Of a stretch of 64,000 nt of DNA, positions 18,362 to 27,325 are shown piece by piece. Made by a program: the position numbers and the translations under genes. The notes beneath the pieces are model-generated. The model was not told the origin of the DNA. It saw only the letters and a list, made by a program, of their open reading frames with translations, and made no database searches. Source of the DNA: Sphingomonas sp. Mn802worker. Lineage in GTDB: Bacteria; Pseudomonadota; Alphaproteobacteria; Sphingomonadales; Sphingomonadaceae. The stretch is taken from positions 281,739 through 345,738 of the forward strand of contig NZ_AORY01000001.1 in assembly GCF_000382485.1 (NCBI RefSeq), read 5' to 3'. Numbering within the stretch: position 1 is the first letter of the stretch; every line of letters begins with the position of its first letter.

Positions 18362-18909
18362 TGTCCGACAATCGCCAGTCCCTTTCCGATCTCGGCGCCG
18401 CGCTGCAGCAGCAGTCGACCGCCGCGCAGGACTCGTCCGACAACCAGGCCGACGCCTACATGGCGGGCCAGATCGAAGAGCCGGTGCAGCGCGCCCCGCT
18501 GCGTGCGCAGGAGCTCGACAAGTACGGTCGCGCCTACGCCACCGGTCGCCGCAAGGACGCGGTCGCCCGCGTGTGGTTGAAGCCGGGTTCGGGCAAGATC
18601 ACCATCAACGGTCGCGATCAGGAAACCTATTTCGCGCGTCCGACGCTGCGCCTCGTCATCAACCAGGTGTTCGGCATTACCGAGCGCGAAGGCCAGTATG
18701 ACGTGATCTGCACCGTCAAGGGCGGCGGCCTGTCGGGTCAGGCCGGCGCGGTCAAGCACGGCATCAGCCAGGCGCTGACCAAGTACGAGCCGATCCTGCG
18801 CTCGCCGGTCAAGGCCGCAGGCTTCCTGACGCGCGACCCGCGCGTCGTCGAGCGCAAGAAGTACGGCCGCGCGAAGGCACGCCGCAGCTTCCAGTTCTCG
18901 AAGCGCTAA
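18361..18909 (+). CDS. rpsI: 30S ribosomal protein S9 with N-terminal extension
   Basis: A 182-residue S9. The canonical domain starts near [21 protein letters not shown] and ends with the conserved RRSFQFSKR tail that reaches the P-site tRNA. The first 50 residues are an extra, Gln/Ala-rich, probably disordered extension absent from E. coli S9 (about 130 residues). Such extensions occur in related alphaproteobacteria. It is the second gene of the rplM-rpsI operon and is followed by a clear terminator. Confidence 0.97.
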   Translation: MSDNRQSLSDLGAALQQQSTAAQDSSDNQADAYMAGQIEEPVQRAPLRAQELDKYGRAYATGRRKDAVARVWLKPGSGKITINGRDQETYFARPTLRLVINQVFGITEREGQYDVICTVKGGGLSGQAGAVKHGISQALTKYEPILRSPVKAAGFLTRDPRVVERKKYGRAKARRSFQFSKR

Positions 18910-18935
18910 GGTTCAACCTTCCCGGTTGTACATGG

Positions 18936-18963
18936 GGGCGGTCCGGCAACGGGCCGCCCTTTT
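18936..18963 (+). terminator. Intrinsic terminator of rplM-rpsI
   Basis: GGGCGG (18936-18941) pairs with CCGCCC (18954-18959), with further internal pairing, and a run of four T follows. It starts 27 nt after the rpsI stop. Confidence 0.75.
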
Positions 18964-19217
18964 CGTTGACGTGCTGTTGCGGGGTTCGCCACTTCAAATG
19001 CGCCCCGCTGTCGAAAGAGAGAGCAGCCGTTCGCCCGAATGCCTCCCCGCGTTCTTACGAGCAACAGCATCCTGCCCGAGCCGGCGTGTCCGCAGAGGGC
19101 AATCAGCCAAGCGGACTAGGAGAAAGGCACCGTCGAGGTGGTGCGGAACACCATCTGTCTTGGTGACGTTCATCTGCCAAGCGCTACATATGCGAGTTTA
19201 ACGACCAAGACGAAGCG
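18964..19217. other. Intergenic stretch with no recognised gene
   Basis: About 250 nt between the rpsI terminator and the lipoprotein gene. Short open frames here have no family-like sequence or ribosome-binding site. The region presumably holds the promoter of the downstream gene, but I see no convincing -35/-10 pair. Confidence 0.5.
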
Positions 19218-20066
19218 ATGAAGGCAAGCAAGTATCTCTGCTGGAGCCTGACAGGTGGCCTGGCCGTCGCCCTGTCCGGCTGCATGACCCCGCCGGTGCC
19301 GGTGCAGCCGCCACCCGTCGTCGCCACGCTGCCTCCGCCGCCGCCGTCGATGCCGGCGGGTGGCTACGTCGGCATGAAGAGTCCGGCGAAGCGCGCCGAT
19401 GGCACCTATGGCACGCCCAACCTCAACAACACCGATCAGGCCGCCGTCTGGCACCTGCGCAATGCGTTGAACGTCGCCGCGCTGGGCTGCGAACAGGCCG
19501 GTGGCGGTGTCATCGAGCCATATAACAGTTGGATCACGTCGCACGCCGCCGTGCTCGATCGATACTACCATGCCTACATCAAGGAGTGGCAGGAGACAGG
19601 TTGGGGGGACTGGGAACGCGTCTATGACGACAATCAGACGCGCATCTACAATTTCTACGCACAACCGGCGATGCGGACAGCCTTTTGCGCGGTGGCGCGC
19701 AACGAGGTCACGCAGATCGGTCAGGTCGCCGACGACGATCTGGTTGCCTTTGCCCGAGCATCGCTGCTGCGACTGGATCGGCCGTTTGTCGAATTTTATG
19801 CGGCCTATGATGCATGGCGCAACTATTACGACCCGGCTCCACCACCCGTCGTCCGCACGGTCGACGTGCCGGTGACGCCGCCATCCGTCGTCAGCACCGT
19901 CCAGCCGGTCGCGGAACCTCCGACAACAGCGGCGGCTGCAAGCGACAACGTTTCTATGGAGAGTGGCACGGTCCCATCGATGGCTACACCGGTTGGGGAA
20001 ACCTCGGTAAACCCGAGCGCTCACCTCAGTAGCGAGGCGCGCTCCTTTGCGGACATGCAGCCTTGA
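19218..20066 (+). CDS. Proline-rich lipoprotein of unknown function
   Basis: A 282-residue protein with a lipoprotein signal peptide; the lipobox LSGC places the lipidated cysteine near residue 22. A Pro-rich linker follows (about residues 25-50). Then comes a helical domain of about 150 residues with many aromatic residues (YNSWITSH, YYHAYIKEW, FYAAYDAWRNYY), and a Pro/Ser/Thr-rich, likely disordered tail. I do not recognise the domain. It should be anchored in the outer or inner membrane, facing the periplasm. It is a single-gene unit, convergent with glpK. Confidence 0.7.
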   Translation: MKASKYLCWSLTGGLAVALSGCMTPPVPVQPPPVVATLPPPPPSMPAGGYVGMKSPAKRADGTYGTPNLNNTDQAAVWHLRNALNVAALGCEQAGGGVIEPYNSWITSHAAVLDRYYHAYIKEWQETGWGDWERVYDDNQTRIYNFYAQPAMRTAFCAVARNEVTQIGQVADDDLVAFARASLLRLDRPFVEFYAAYDAWRNYYDPAPPPVVRTVDVPVTPPSVVSTVQPVAEPPTTAAAASDNVSMESGTVPSMATPVGETSVNPSAHLSSEARSFADMQP

Positions 20067-20135
20067 GCTTGAGTGTCGCCCACAACTTCGATTCATCCAA
20101 ACTGCCTGAGTCCTTCACAGCGCAACATACCATCT

Positions 20136-21620
20136 TCACGCCAACGTCCGCCTGAGCGCGTCGCGCCAGCCCGCGATCAGCGGCGCGCGCGCCTCGGCCG
20201 TCATCTTCGGTTCGAAACATTGTTCGCGCGACCACAGCCGCTCGAGTTCGTCCAGCCCCGACCACACGCCCGTCGCCAGCCCGGCGTGGAATGCCGCCCC
20301 GCGGGCGGTCGTCTCCAGATCGTCGGGACGCTCGACCGGCACCTCGAGCAGGTCGGCGAGGAACCCGCATAGCCAGTCATTCGCCGCCATCCCCCCATCG
20401 ACACGCATCGTCGCGGGGCGCGCGCTGCCGTCCGCCACCATCGCCTCCACCAGGTCCATCGTCTGATAGCCCACCGCCTCCAGCGCCGCACGCGCGAGAT
20501 GCGCCTGCGTCGCGCCAAGCGTGAGCCCGAAGATCGCGGCGCGTGCATCCGGATCCCAATGCGGCGCGCCCAAGCCGACGAAGGCGGGCACCATGTAGAC
20601 GCCGTGACTGTCGGGCACCTCCGTCGCCATGTCGTTGGTCTCGCTGGCGTGGGTGATGACCCCGATCCCGTCGCGCAGCCACTTGATCGCGGCGCCGGCG
20701 ACGAAGATCGATCCCTCCAGCGCATAGGTCGTGCGTCCGTTCAGCCGGTAAGCGGGCGTCGTCAGCAGCCGGTTCTCCGACGCGATGGCCTCCTCGCCGG
20801 TGTTCAGGAGCATGAAGCAGCCGGTGCCATATGTGGACTTAGCCATGCCGCGCGCGAAACATGCCTGTCCAAACAGCGCCGCCTGCTGATCGCCCGCGAT
20901 CCCCGCGATCGGTATCGACGCGTCGAACAGCCCGTCCGCCGTGTGGCCAAAGATGTGGGCGTTGTCGTGCACCTCGGGCAGGAGCGACATCGGCACGTCC
21001 AGTAGCTGGCACATCTGCTCGTCCCAGCATCCGTCGCGAATGTTCCACAGCAAGGTGCGTGAGGCATTGGTGACATCGGTGCCATGGACCTTGCCGCCGG
21101 TTAGCCGCCACAGAAGGAACGAGTCGATCGTCCCGAAGGCGAGTTCCCCTGCCTCTGCCCGCGCGCGTGCGCCGTCGACATGGTCGAGAATCCAGGCGAG
21201 CTTCGTGCCCGAGAAATATGGGTCGAGCAGCAGGCCGGTACGCGCGCGAACATCATTCTCATGACCATCCGCCTTCAAACGCGCGCAGGTCTCCGCGGTG
21301 CGGCGGTCCTGCCAGACGATCGCATTGTGGATCGGCTTGCCGGTGGCGCGATCCCAGACGAGCGTGGTCTCGCGCTGGTTGGTGATGCCGATGCCCGCGA
21401 TCCGTTCCGCCCCTACCCCGCTGTCAGCGATCGCCTGCCGTGCGGTGGCGAGCACGTCACGCCAGATATCCTCGGGATCATGCTCGACCCAGCCGGGTGC
21501 TGGATAGTGTTGCGCGAACTCGGTCTGCCCGCTGGCGACGCGCGTTGCCGATGCATCAAAGACAATGCTGCGGGTCGAGGTGGTTCCCTGATCGATCGCC
21601 AATATATGCGTCTTCGCCAT
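20136..21620 (-). CDS. glpK: Glycerol kinase
   Basis: A 494-residue FGGY-family kinase making sn-glycerol 3-phosphate from glycerol and ATP. The phosphate-binding start is [15 protein letters not shown], with QDRRTAETC and the glycerol-site region [15 protein letters not shown]. The C-terminal signature has [13 protein letters not shown] in variant form ([12 protein letters not shown]). Length is normal. It is divergent from glpD-glpR and shares a repeat-rich intergenic region with them. No glycerol facilitator gene (glpF) is nearby. Confidence 0.95.
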   Translation of the reverse strand: MAKTHILAIDQGTTSTRSIVFDASATRVASGQTEFAQHYPAPGWVEHDPEDIWRDVLATARQAIADSGVGAERIAGIGITNQRETTLVWDRATGKPIHNAIVWQDRRTAETCARLKADGHENDVRARTGLLLDPYFSGTKLAWILDHVDGARARAEAGELAFGTIDSFLLWRLTGGKVHGTDVTNASRTLLWNIRDGCWDEQMCQLLDVPMSLLPEVHDNAHIFGHTADGLFDASIPIAGIAGDQQAALFGQACFARGMAKSTYGTGCFMLLNTGEEAIASENRLLTTPAYRLNGRTTYALEGSIFVAGAAIKWLRDGIGVITHASETNDMATEVPDSHGVYMVPAFVGLGAPHWDPDARAAIFGLTLGATQAHLARAALEAVGYQTMDLVEAMVADGSARPATMRVDGGMAANDWLCGFLADLLEVPVERPDDLETTARGAAFHAGLATGVWSGLDELERLWSREQCFEPKMTAEARAPLIAGWRDALRRTLA

Positions 21621-21681
21621 CGCTCACCCTCTCAATCACGCAGGCAGCAGCAGTCGCGCGCTTCTTGTGCTCGCGTCAACA

Positions 21682-21728
21682 CTTTCGTTTCGGTTCGTTT
21701 CTACTACATACGAAAGGAGAAACGAAAG
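21682..21728. promoter_or_regulatory. Repeat-rich glp operator, candidate GlpR sites
   Basis: Perfect 10-bp inverted arms CTTTCGTTTC (21682-21691) and GAAACGAAAG (21719-21728) flank a nested TTCGTTTC copy (21694-21701) and an ACGAAA copy (21710-21715). DeoR-type GlpR proteins are known to bind TTCG-rich repeats of this kind. The distal arm overlaps the glpD ribosome-binding site and start codon, so a bound repressor could block both transcription and start access. Confidence 0.6.
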
Positions 21729-23224
21729 TGAGCGACATGGCCGAGCCTCTTACCTACGACCTGCTGATTGTCGGCGGCGGCATCAACGGTGCTGGCATCG
21801 CTCGCGATGCGGCGGGCCGAGGACTGTCGGTGCTGCTGGTCGAGCAGGACGATCTCGCCAGCCACACCTCCTCCGCCTCGACCAAGCTGATCCACGGCGG
21901 GTTGCGCTATCTCGAATATGGCGAGTTCCGGCTGGTGCGCGAGGCGTTGATCGAGCGCGAGCGGCTGTGGCGGATGGCACCGCACATCATCTGGCCGCTA
22001 CGCTTCGTGCTGCCGCAGACACAATCGCCTCGCCCCGCCTGGATGGTGCGGCTGGGGCTGTTCCTCTACGATCATCTGGGCGGGCGCGAGGAACTGCCCG
22101 GCACCGACACGATCGCGCTGGGCGAAACGGTCTATGGCGACGGACTGAAGGACGCAGACGGCAAGGCGTTCGTTTATTCCGACTGCTGGGTAGAGGATAG
22201 CCGCATGGTCGTGCTGAACGCGCGCGACGCGGCCGAACACGGCGCCGACATCCGCACCCGTACGACGCTGATCGATGCGCGCCGCGATGGTGAATTGTGG
22301 TCGGCCACGATTGAAGGTCTGACCGGCCGCGAGTCGGTGCGCGCGCGCGCGCTGGTCAACGCTGCCGGCCCATGGGTCGCCGACGTGATCGGGCGCACGG
22401 GCGCGAACCGCAGCGAGCGCGGCGTGCGGCTGGTCAAGGGCAGCCACCTCGTCGTACCGAAGCTGTACGAGGGCGATCACGCGTTCATGCTGCAGAACCC
22501 CGATCGCCGCATCGTGTTCGCGATCCCCTACGAGGGCAAATATACACTCGTCGGCACCACCGACGAGCCGTGGGAGGGCGCCCCCGCCAAGGCGCAGATC
22601 AGCGAGAGCGAGACCGATTATCTGCTCGACACCGCCAACCGCTATTTCACGCGACGTCTGACGCGCGACGACGTTGCGTGGAGCTATGCGGGCATCCGCC
22701 CGCTCTACGACGATCAGGCGGGCAGCGCCTCGGCAGTGACGCGCGACTATGTGCTCGATCTCGACGGCGGAGCGGGCCGCGCGCCGATGCTGAGCATCTT
22801 CGGCGGCAAGATCACGACCTACCGCAAGCTTGCCGAACACGCGCTGGCGGAACTCGCGCCATTCTTCCCGCAGGCGAGCGCGGCGTGGACCGCAGGCGCG
22901 ACGCTGCCGGGCGGCGACATGGACGATTTTGAGCGCTTCCTCGCGCATCTGGCGAACGATCATCCCGCGGTCGCCCCTGCCCTGCTGCGGCGGCTGGCAC
23001 GCGCGTACGGCACGCGGATCAGTCGCATCCTCAAAGAGGGGTTGGGCGATGACCTGGGCGGCGGACTGACGACCGGCGAGGTCGACTACCTGATCGCGCA
23101 GGAATGGGCGCGCACCGCGGAGGACGTGCTGTACCGGCGCAGCAAGCTAGGGCTCCACGTCCCGCACGGCACCGAGGCGCGACTCGACGACTATCTCTCG
23201 CGCGTGAGGCGTACCGCAGGGTGA
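21728..23224 (+). CDS. glpD: Aerobic glycerol-3-phosphate dehydrogenase
   Basis: A 498-residue FAD enzyme that oxidises glycerol 3-phosphate to dihydroxyacetone phosphate and passes electrons to ubiquinone at the inner membrane. The FAD motif is IVGGGINGAGIARDAAGRG, followed by STKLIHGGLRYLE. The start is most likely the GTG at 21728: AGGAG at 21715-21719 is 8 nt away, while the ATG at 21737 would be 17 nt away. The stop overlaps the glpR GTG (GTGA), so the pair is coupled. Confidence 0.93.
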   Translation: MSDMAEPLTYDLLIVGGGINGAGIARDAAGRGLSVLLVEQDDLASHTSSASTKLIHGGLRYLEYGEFRLVREALIERERLWRMAPHIIWPLRFVLPQTQSPRPAWMVRLGLFLYDHLGGREELPGTDTIALGETVYGDGLKDADGKAFVYSDCWVEDSRMVVLNARDAAEHGADIRTRTTLIDARRDGELWSATIEGLTGRESVRARALVNAAGPWVADVIGRTGANRSERGVRLVKGSHLVVPKLYEGDHAFMLQNPDRRIVFAIPYEGKYTLVGTTDEPWEGAPAKAQISESETDYLLDTANRYFTRRLTRDDVAWSYAGIRPLYDDQAGSASAVTRDYVLDLDGGAGRAPMLSIFGGKITTYRKLAEHALAELAPFFPQASAAWTAGATLPGGDMDDFERFLAHLANDHPAVAPALLRRLARAYGTRISRILKEGLGDDLGGGLTTGEVDYLIAQEWARTAEDVLYRRSKLGLHVPHGTEARLDDYLSRVRRTAG

Positions 23225-24000
23225 GCCAAACGACCGACCTCGTCGCCAATCGTCACCAGCATATCCTCGCGCTCGCACGGCAGACCGGAAGCGTGTCGGT
23301 CGAGGCGCTCGCCACGCGACTGGGCGTGACGCCGCAGACGATCCGCAAGGATCTGAACGACCTCGCCGCGCGGGCGATGCTGTCGCGCGTTCACGGCGGC
23401 GCGGTGGTGACCTCGGGCGTCGGCAATATCGACCATGCGACGCGCGCCGCCGTCGCCGCAGAAGCGAAAGCCGCCATCGGTGCGGCTACCGCGCGGCTGG
23501 TGCCAGAGGGTGCGAGCCTGTTCGTCAACATCGGCACCACGACCGAGGCGGTCGCCCGCGCGCTGGTCGATCACCGCGAGCTGCTGGTCATCACCAACAA
23601 CCTGAACGTCGTCGACATATTGGCAGGACGCGATCCGATCGAGGTGATCGCCGCGGGGGGTCGTGTCCGCGCCAGCGACCGCGCGATCGTCGGCGCGTTG
23701 GCGATGGACTTCATCCGCGGATTCCGCGTCGACTATGCGGTGATCGGCACGTCCGCGATCGACTGTGACGGGACGCTGCTCGACTTCGATGTCGAGGAGG
23801 TGCGCGTGTCGCAGACGATCATCGCGCATGCACGCAAGGTGATCCTCGTCGCCGACGCGAGCAAGATCGGCCGCGCGGCCCCGGTCAGAATCGCGGGGCT
23901 CGACGCGGTCGACTATCTGGTCATCGACCGGATCGAGCCGGAACTCGCCCGCGCCTGCCGCGAGGCGCACGTCACGGTGATCGAGACCGAAGCGGGCTAG
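23221..24000 (+). CDS. glpR: DeoR-family glycerol-3-phosphate regulon repressor
   Basis: A 259-residue DeoR-type repressor. The N-terminal winged helix-turn-helix (VEALATRLGVTPQTIRKDLNDL, then LSRVHGGAV) binds DNA. The C-terminal sugar-phosphate sensor domain has FVNIGTTTEAVARAL and VIGTSAIDCDGTLLDFD. Context next to glpD and glpK makes GlpR the best name, with glycerol 3-phosphate as inducer. The GTG start overlaps the glpD stop. Confidence 0.9.
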   Translation: MSQTTDLVANRHQHILALARQTGSVSVEALATRLGVTPQTIRKDLNDLAARAMLSRVHGGAVVTSGVGNIDHATRAAVAAEAKAAIGAATARLVPEGASLFVNIGTTTEAVARALVDHRELLVITNNLNVVDILAGRDPIEVIAAGGRVRASDRAIVGALAMDFIRGFRVDYAVIGTSAIDCDGTLLDFDVEEVRVSQTIIAHARKVILVADASKIGRAAPVRIAGLDAVDYLVIDRIEPELARACREAHVTVIETEAG

Positions 24001-24006
24001 ACCGGG

Positions 24007-24678
24007 TCAGGCCGCAGTCGCGAACCAGATCGTGTGGATCGCACCCTTGCCGTTGCTGCGTGCGCGAACGGTGCGTTCCTCGACCGCAAAGCCCGCCGAC
24101 GCAAGCCGTCGTGCAAACGCCGCGTCGGGCGCGGCCGACCACACCGCCAGCACCCCGCCGGGCCGCAGCGCCTCACGCGCGAGATGCAGCCCCCGCATTG
24201 CGTAGAGGCGGTTGTTGGCAGCGCGCACCAGCCCGTCGGGCCCATTGTCGACGTCGAGCAGGATGGCGTCATACTCGCCCGCACCTTCGGAAATCATGTC
24301 CGCCACGTCGATCTGCGCAACGCCGACGCGCGGGTCATCGAGACAGCCCGCGGTCAGCGCCGCCATCGGGCCCTGCGCCCAGGCGATGATCTGCGGTACC
24401 AGCTCCGCCACCGTCACGCGCGCGTCGGCGGGCAGCACCGAAAGCGCGGCACGCAGCGTGAACCCCATGCCGTAGCCGCCGATCAGCAGCCGCGGCGCCG
24501 CGTGCGTGCGCAGCCGCTCGATCGTCATGGTGGCAAGCGCCTCCTCCGAACCGCTCATCCGGCTGTTCATCAACTCGTTGCGGTCGAGCACGATCATGAA
24601 ATCGTCGCCGCGCCGGAACAGCCGCAACTCCTCGCCGCCGGGAACGCGCGCAGTGCCGATCAACTCTCTGGGAACCAT
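24007..24678 (-). CDS. Spermidine synthase-like (aminopropyltransferase-fold) protein
   Basis: A 223-residue protein with the SpeE-like Rossmann fold: LLIGGYGMGFTLRAAL as the SAM/dcSAM-binding loop, then VTVAELVPQIIAW and YDAILLDVDNGPDG. It is shorter than true spermidine synthases (about 280 residues), lacking much of the N-terminal beta domain, and the usual DGG/D motif spacing differs. It may be a methyltransferase or a diverged aminopropyltransferase. Convergent with glpR. Confidence 0.72.
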   Translation of the reverse strand: MVPRELIGTARVPGGEELRLFRRGDDFMIVLDRNELMNSRMSGSEEALATMTIERLRTHAAPRLLIGGYGMGFTLRAALSVLPADARVTVAELVPQIIAWAQGPMAALTAGCLDDPRVGVAQIDVADMISEGAGEYDAILLDVDNGPDGLVRAANNRLYAMRGLHLAREALRPGGVLAVWSAAPDAAFARRLASAGFAVEERTVRARSNGKGAIHTIWFATAA

Positions 24679-24771
24679 GATGCTCGCTTGTACCTGAAGG
24701 AATATCGCATCGCGCGTTAACGTCGCACGCGACGCCTGGCGACCGTCCGCCGCCGCCCGGGGCGCAATCTT

Positions 24772-24800
24772 TTGGCAAAACCGCCCGATTGCGCTATATG
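24772..24800 (+). promoter_or_regulatory. Candidate sigma-70-type promoter of the DUF6481-type gene
   Basis: TTGGCA (24772-24777) and TATATG (24795-24800) are separated by exactly 17 nt, about 70 nt upstream of the start codon. Motif match is fair; no experiment supports it. Confidence 0.4.
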
Positions 24801-24867
24801 ACTGACAGGCCGCGCGCTCGTCGCACTCCGGCCTCGTCCACCAACAATCAGGAATTTATCGACCTTC

Positions 24868-25221
24868 ATGGCTGCGTTCAAGGAACAGGGTTTTCAGGAG
24901 CGCGCCGCGCTCGCCGCCAAGGCCAAGCAGGCCGCGATCGAGAAGCTGCGCGCGAAGCCGCCGGTCGACGAGGCGGTGCTGGCCGAGCAGCGCAAGATCG
25001 CCGAGGCCCGCGCCGCCGAACAGGCACGCGTGAGCGCGGAAAAGAAGGCGGCGCGCGAGCAGGCCGCTGCCGAGAAGAAAGCCGCGCGCGAGGCCGCCGC
25101 CGAGGAAAAGCGGCTGGCCGACGAGGCACGTCAGAAGATGCGCAAGGTCCCGACCGAGGCCGAGATGAAGGCCGCCCGCGACGCGCGCTACGCCGCCCGC
25201 AAGGCGCGTCTGAAGCGATAA
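24868..25221 (+). CDS. Highly charged Ala/Lys/Glu-rich helical protein (DUF6481-type)
   Basis: A 117-residue protein, nearly all helix, with alternating KKAAREQAAAEKKAAREAAA-like repeats in residues 45-85 and a basic tail. The start (FKEQGFQERAALAAKAKQAA, then LRAKPPVDEAVLAEQ) resembles the DUF6481 proteins I recall from sphingomonads. Function is unknown; composition suggests a nucleic-acid-associated or stress-related coiled coil. It has its own candidate promoter and a terminator, so it is probably a single-gene unit. Confidence 0.72.
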   Translation: MAAFKEQGFQERAALAAKAKQAAIEKLRAKPPVDEAVLAEQRKIAEARAAEQARVSAEKKAAREQAAAEKKAAREAAAEEKRLADEARQKMRKVPTEAEMKAARDARYAARKARLKR

Positions 25222-25227
25222 GATACG

Positions 25228-25253
25228 ACGGCCGCGTCTTCAGGCGCGGCCGT
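25228..25253 (+). terminator. Intrinsic terminator hairpin
   Basis: Perfect 9-bp stem ACGGCCGCG (25228-25236) with CGCGGCCGT (25245-25253) and an 8-nt loop, starting 6 nt after the stop codon. The T-run after it is weak (TTCTC). Confidence 0.65.
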
Positions 25254-25357
25254 TCTCCGATTGCTCGTCGACACACCTGCCATGTGCCGCATGCAAAATG
25301 ATGAAGAGAGATATTTGTCCGCCCGCGCACGGACCAACGCCACCAACGCAACTGGCG

Positions 25358-25432
25358 TGGTGACCCCTACGGGAATCGAACCCGTGCTTCAGCCGTGAAA
25401 GGGCCGCGTCCTAACCGCTAGACGAAGGGGCC
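25358..25432 (-). tRNA. tRNA-Glu (anticodon TTC)
   Basis: Read on the minus strand it starts GGCCCCTTCGTCTAGCGGTT, the typical tRNA-Glu start. The anticodon loop CTTTCAC carries TTC. The T-arm is ACGGG-TTCGATT-CCCGT. The 7-bp acceptor stem closes with one G-T pair, and the 3' CCA is encoded. It reads GAA/GAG codons. Confidence 0.95.
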
Positions 25433-25508
25433 GTGAGGCGAGGCGGCGCATTGCGTCAAAAGCGGCGGTCGGTCAAGCCTCTTCGACGCGGCGTGCTTAC
25501 CTTGGCGG

Positions 25509-27254
25509 TCAATTTGCCCACGCCGCGTCGTCGAGGTGCAATTCGGCCGCGGGTCGGCTGCCCCAGTCATCGAGCTTCGCGCGCCCGGCGAGCCACAACC
25601 GCCGCGTCGGACCGGCGGCGAGCAGCGCCTGCCCCAGCGCCGTATCAGCGGCGCGGAACGCCATCGCCTTGATGCTGCGCCCATCGTCGCCCGCCACGAT
25701 CGCACGGACGTGGCCATTGCCGACGACATCGACCTTGATCGTCCGCACGGGACCAACGGCAACGCGCGGGCTGGGCCAGCCGGTGCCATAAGGCCCGCCG
25801 GCCTCCAGCGCCTGCACCAGGTCCGGGGTCACGCCGCCGGGTGCCAGCACGGTGTCGACCAGCAATGCGCGGTCGAGCACCGCCTGCGCGACCGCGGCCG
25901 ACAGCCGCTCATCAAGGAAGGCGGCGAACGCGTCGATCCGGTCGGCCGTGACGGTCAGCCCCGCCGCCATCGCGTGCCCGCCGCCCGCGACCAGCAAGCC
26001 ATGCTCCTTCGCCGCCAGGATCGCGGCCCCCAGATCGACGCCGGTGATCGATCGGCCCGACCCCTTGCCCATGCCGTGTTCGTCGATCGCGATGACGATC
26101 GCAGGCCGGCCGAGCTTCTCCTTCAATCGTCCCGCGACGATGCCGATCACGCCGGGGTGCCACCCCTGCCCCGCGACGACGACGATCGATCGATCGGTGA
26201 CGATGTTCGCCTCCGCGCCCTCCTGCACGATCGCCTCGATCGCGCGACGCTCCTCGTTCAGCCGGTCGAGTTCGCCAGCGATCACGCGCGCCTCGTCCGC
26301 GTCCTGCGTGGTGAGCAGCCGGACACCGAGATCGGCGAGCCCGACGCGCCCGCCGGCGTTGACCCGGGGGCCAAGCGCAAAGCCCAGGTCCGTCGCGGTC
26401 GGCGCACGCGTCAGCCGCGATGCCTCGATCAGCGCGGCGATGCCGGGATTGCGCCGCGCCGCCATGACCTTCAATCCTTGCGCCACGAACGCGCGATTGA
26501 GGCCGCGTAGTTGCGCCACGTCGGCGACGGTCCCGAGCGCGACCAGATCGAGCAGGTCGAGCAGCCTGGGCTCGGGGCGGTCGGCGAAATAGCCGCGCGT
26601 TCTGAGCGCCCGGATCGTCGCGGCGGCGAGCAGGAAGCAGACGCCGACGGCGGCAAGATGCCCGTGCGCGGCGCCCTCCGTCTCGTCGAGCCGGTTGGGG
26701 TTCACCACCGCATGCGCGCGCGGCAGTTCGGTCGCGCATTTGTGATGATCGACGACCAGCACATCGACGGGCACGTCGGCCAGCGCGTCGAACGCCTGCG
26801 CGCCGCAATCGACGGTGACGATCAACGTCGCGCCTTCACCGGCGAGCAACCGCATTGCGGCGGCGTTCGGCCCGTACCCTTCTGTTAGCCGGTCGGGGAT
26901 GTAAACGCGCGCATCGCGACCGAGCGCGCGCAGCAACAGCACGAGCAGCGCCGAAGAGGTCGCGCCATCCACGTCGTAATCGCCGAAGATCGCAATCCGC
27001 TCCCCCGCTTCGACCGCGTCGGCGAGACGCGCGGCACCCTTGTCCATGTCGCGGAAGATAGACGGGTCGGGCATGAAGCTGCGGATCGAGGGTGCGCGGT
27101 GGTCGTCGAGCGCTTCGCGCGGACACCCGCGCGACAGCAGTATCTGCGTGACCAGATCGTCGGGCACGAACCCAGCGCGCTGATCGTCGGCAAGCGCGCG
27201 CCAGCGCCATGCCTGCCCGAGGATCGAGCGATCGATATCCAAAACGTTCCGCAT
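25509..27254 (-). CDS. recJ: Single-stranded-DNA-specific exonuclease RecJ
   Basis: A 581-residue DHH-family 5'-3' exonuclease for recombination and mismatch repair. Catalytic motifs seen are IFGDYDVDGATSSALL (motif I), VTVDCGAQ, VDHHKC (the DHH motif) and a later GGGHAMAAGLTV in the DHHA1 domain. An OB-like domain follows at the C-terminus. Length is normal. The tRNA-Glu gene lies downstream on the same strand. Confidence 0.94.
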   Translation of the reverse strand: MRNVLDIDRSILGQAWRWRALADDQRAGFVPDDLVTQILLSRGCPREALDDHRAPSIRSFMPDPSIFRDMDKGAARLADAVEAGERIAIFGDYDVDGATSSALLVLLLRALGRDARVYIPDRLTEGYGPNAAAMRLLAGEGATLIVTVDCGAQAFDALADVPVDVLVVDHHKCATELPRAHAVVNPNRLDETEGAAHGHLAAVGVCFLLAAATIRALRTRGYFADRPEPRLLDLLDLVALGTVADVAQLRGLNRAFVAQGLKVMAARRNPGIAALIEASRLTRAPTATDLGFALGPRVNAGGRVGLADLGVRLLTTQDADEARVIAGELDRLNEERRAIEAIVQEGAEANIVTDRSIVVVAGQGWHPGVIGIVAGRLKEKLGRPAIVIAIDEHGMGKGSGRSITGVDLGAAILAAKEHGLLVAGGGHAMAAGLTVTADRIDAFAAFLDERLSAAVAQAVLDRALLVDTVLAPGGVTPDLVQALEAGGPYGTGWPSPRVAVGPVRTIKVDVVGNGHVRAIVAGDDGRSIKAMAFRAADTALGQALLAAGPTRRLWLAGRAKLDDWGSRPAAELHLDDAAWAN

Positions 27255-27325
27255 TAACGATACTTAGCCGAAAACACCCAAGCGGTCACGCGCGCGGGCA
27301 CGGCGCTCCCCAGCGGCCAGCCGGA

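Noticed and set aside
25337..25358. ACGCCA/TGGCGT hairpin just after the tRNA-Glu gene
   Set aside because: The stem is short, overlaps the CCA end and has no T-run, so a terminator call is not supported.
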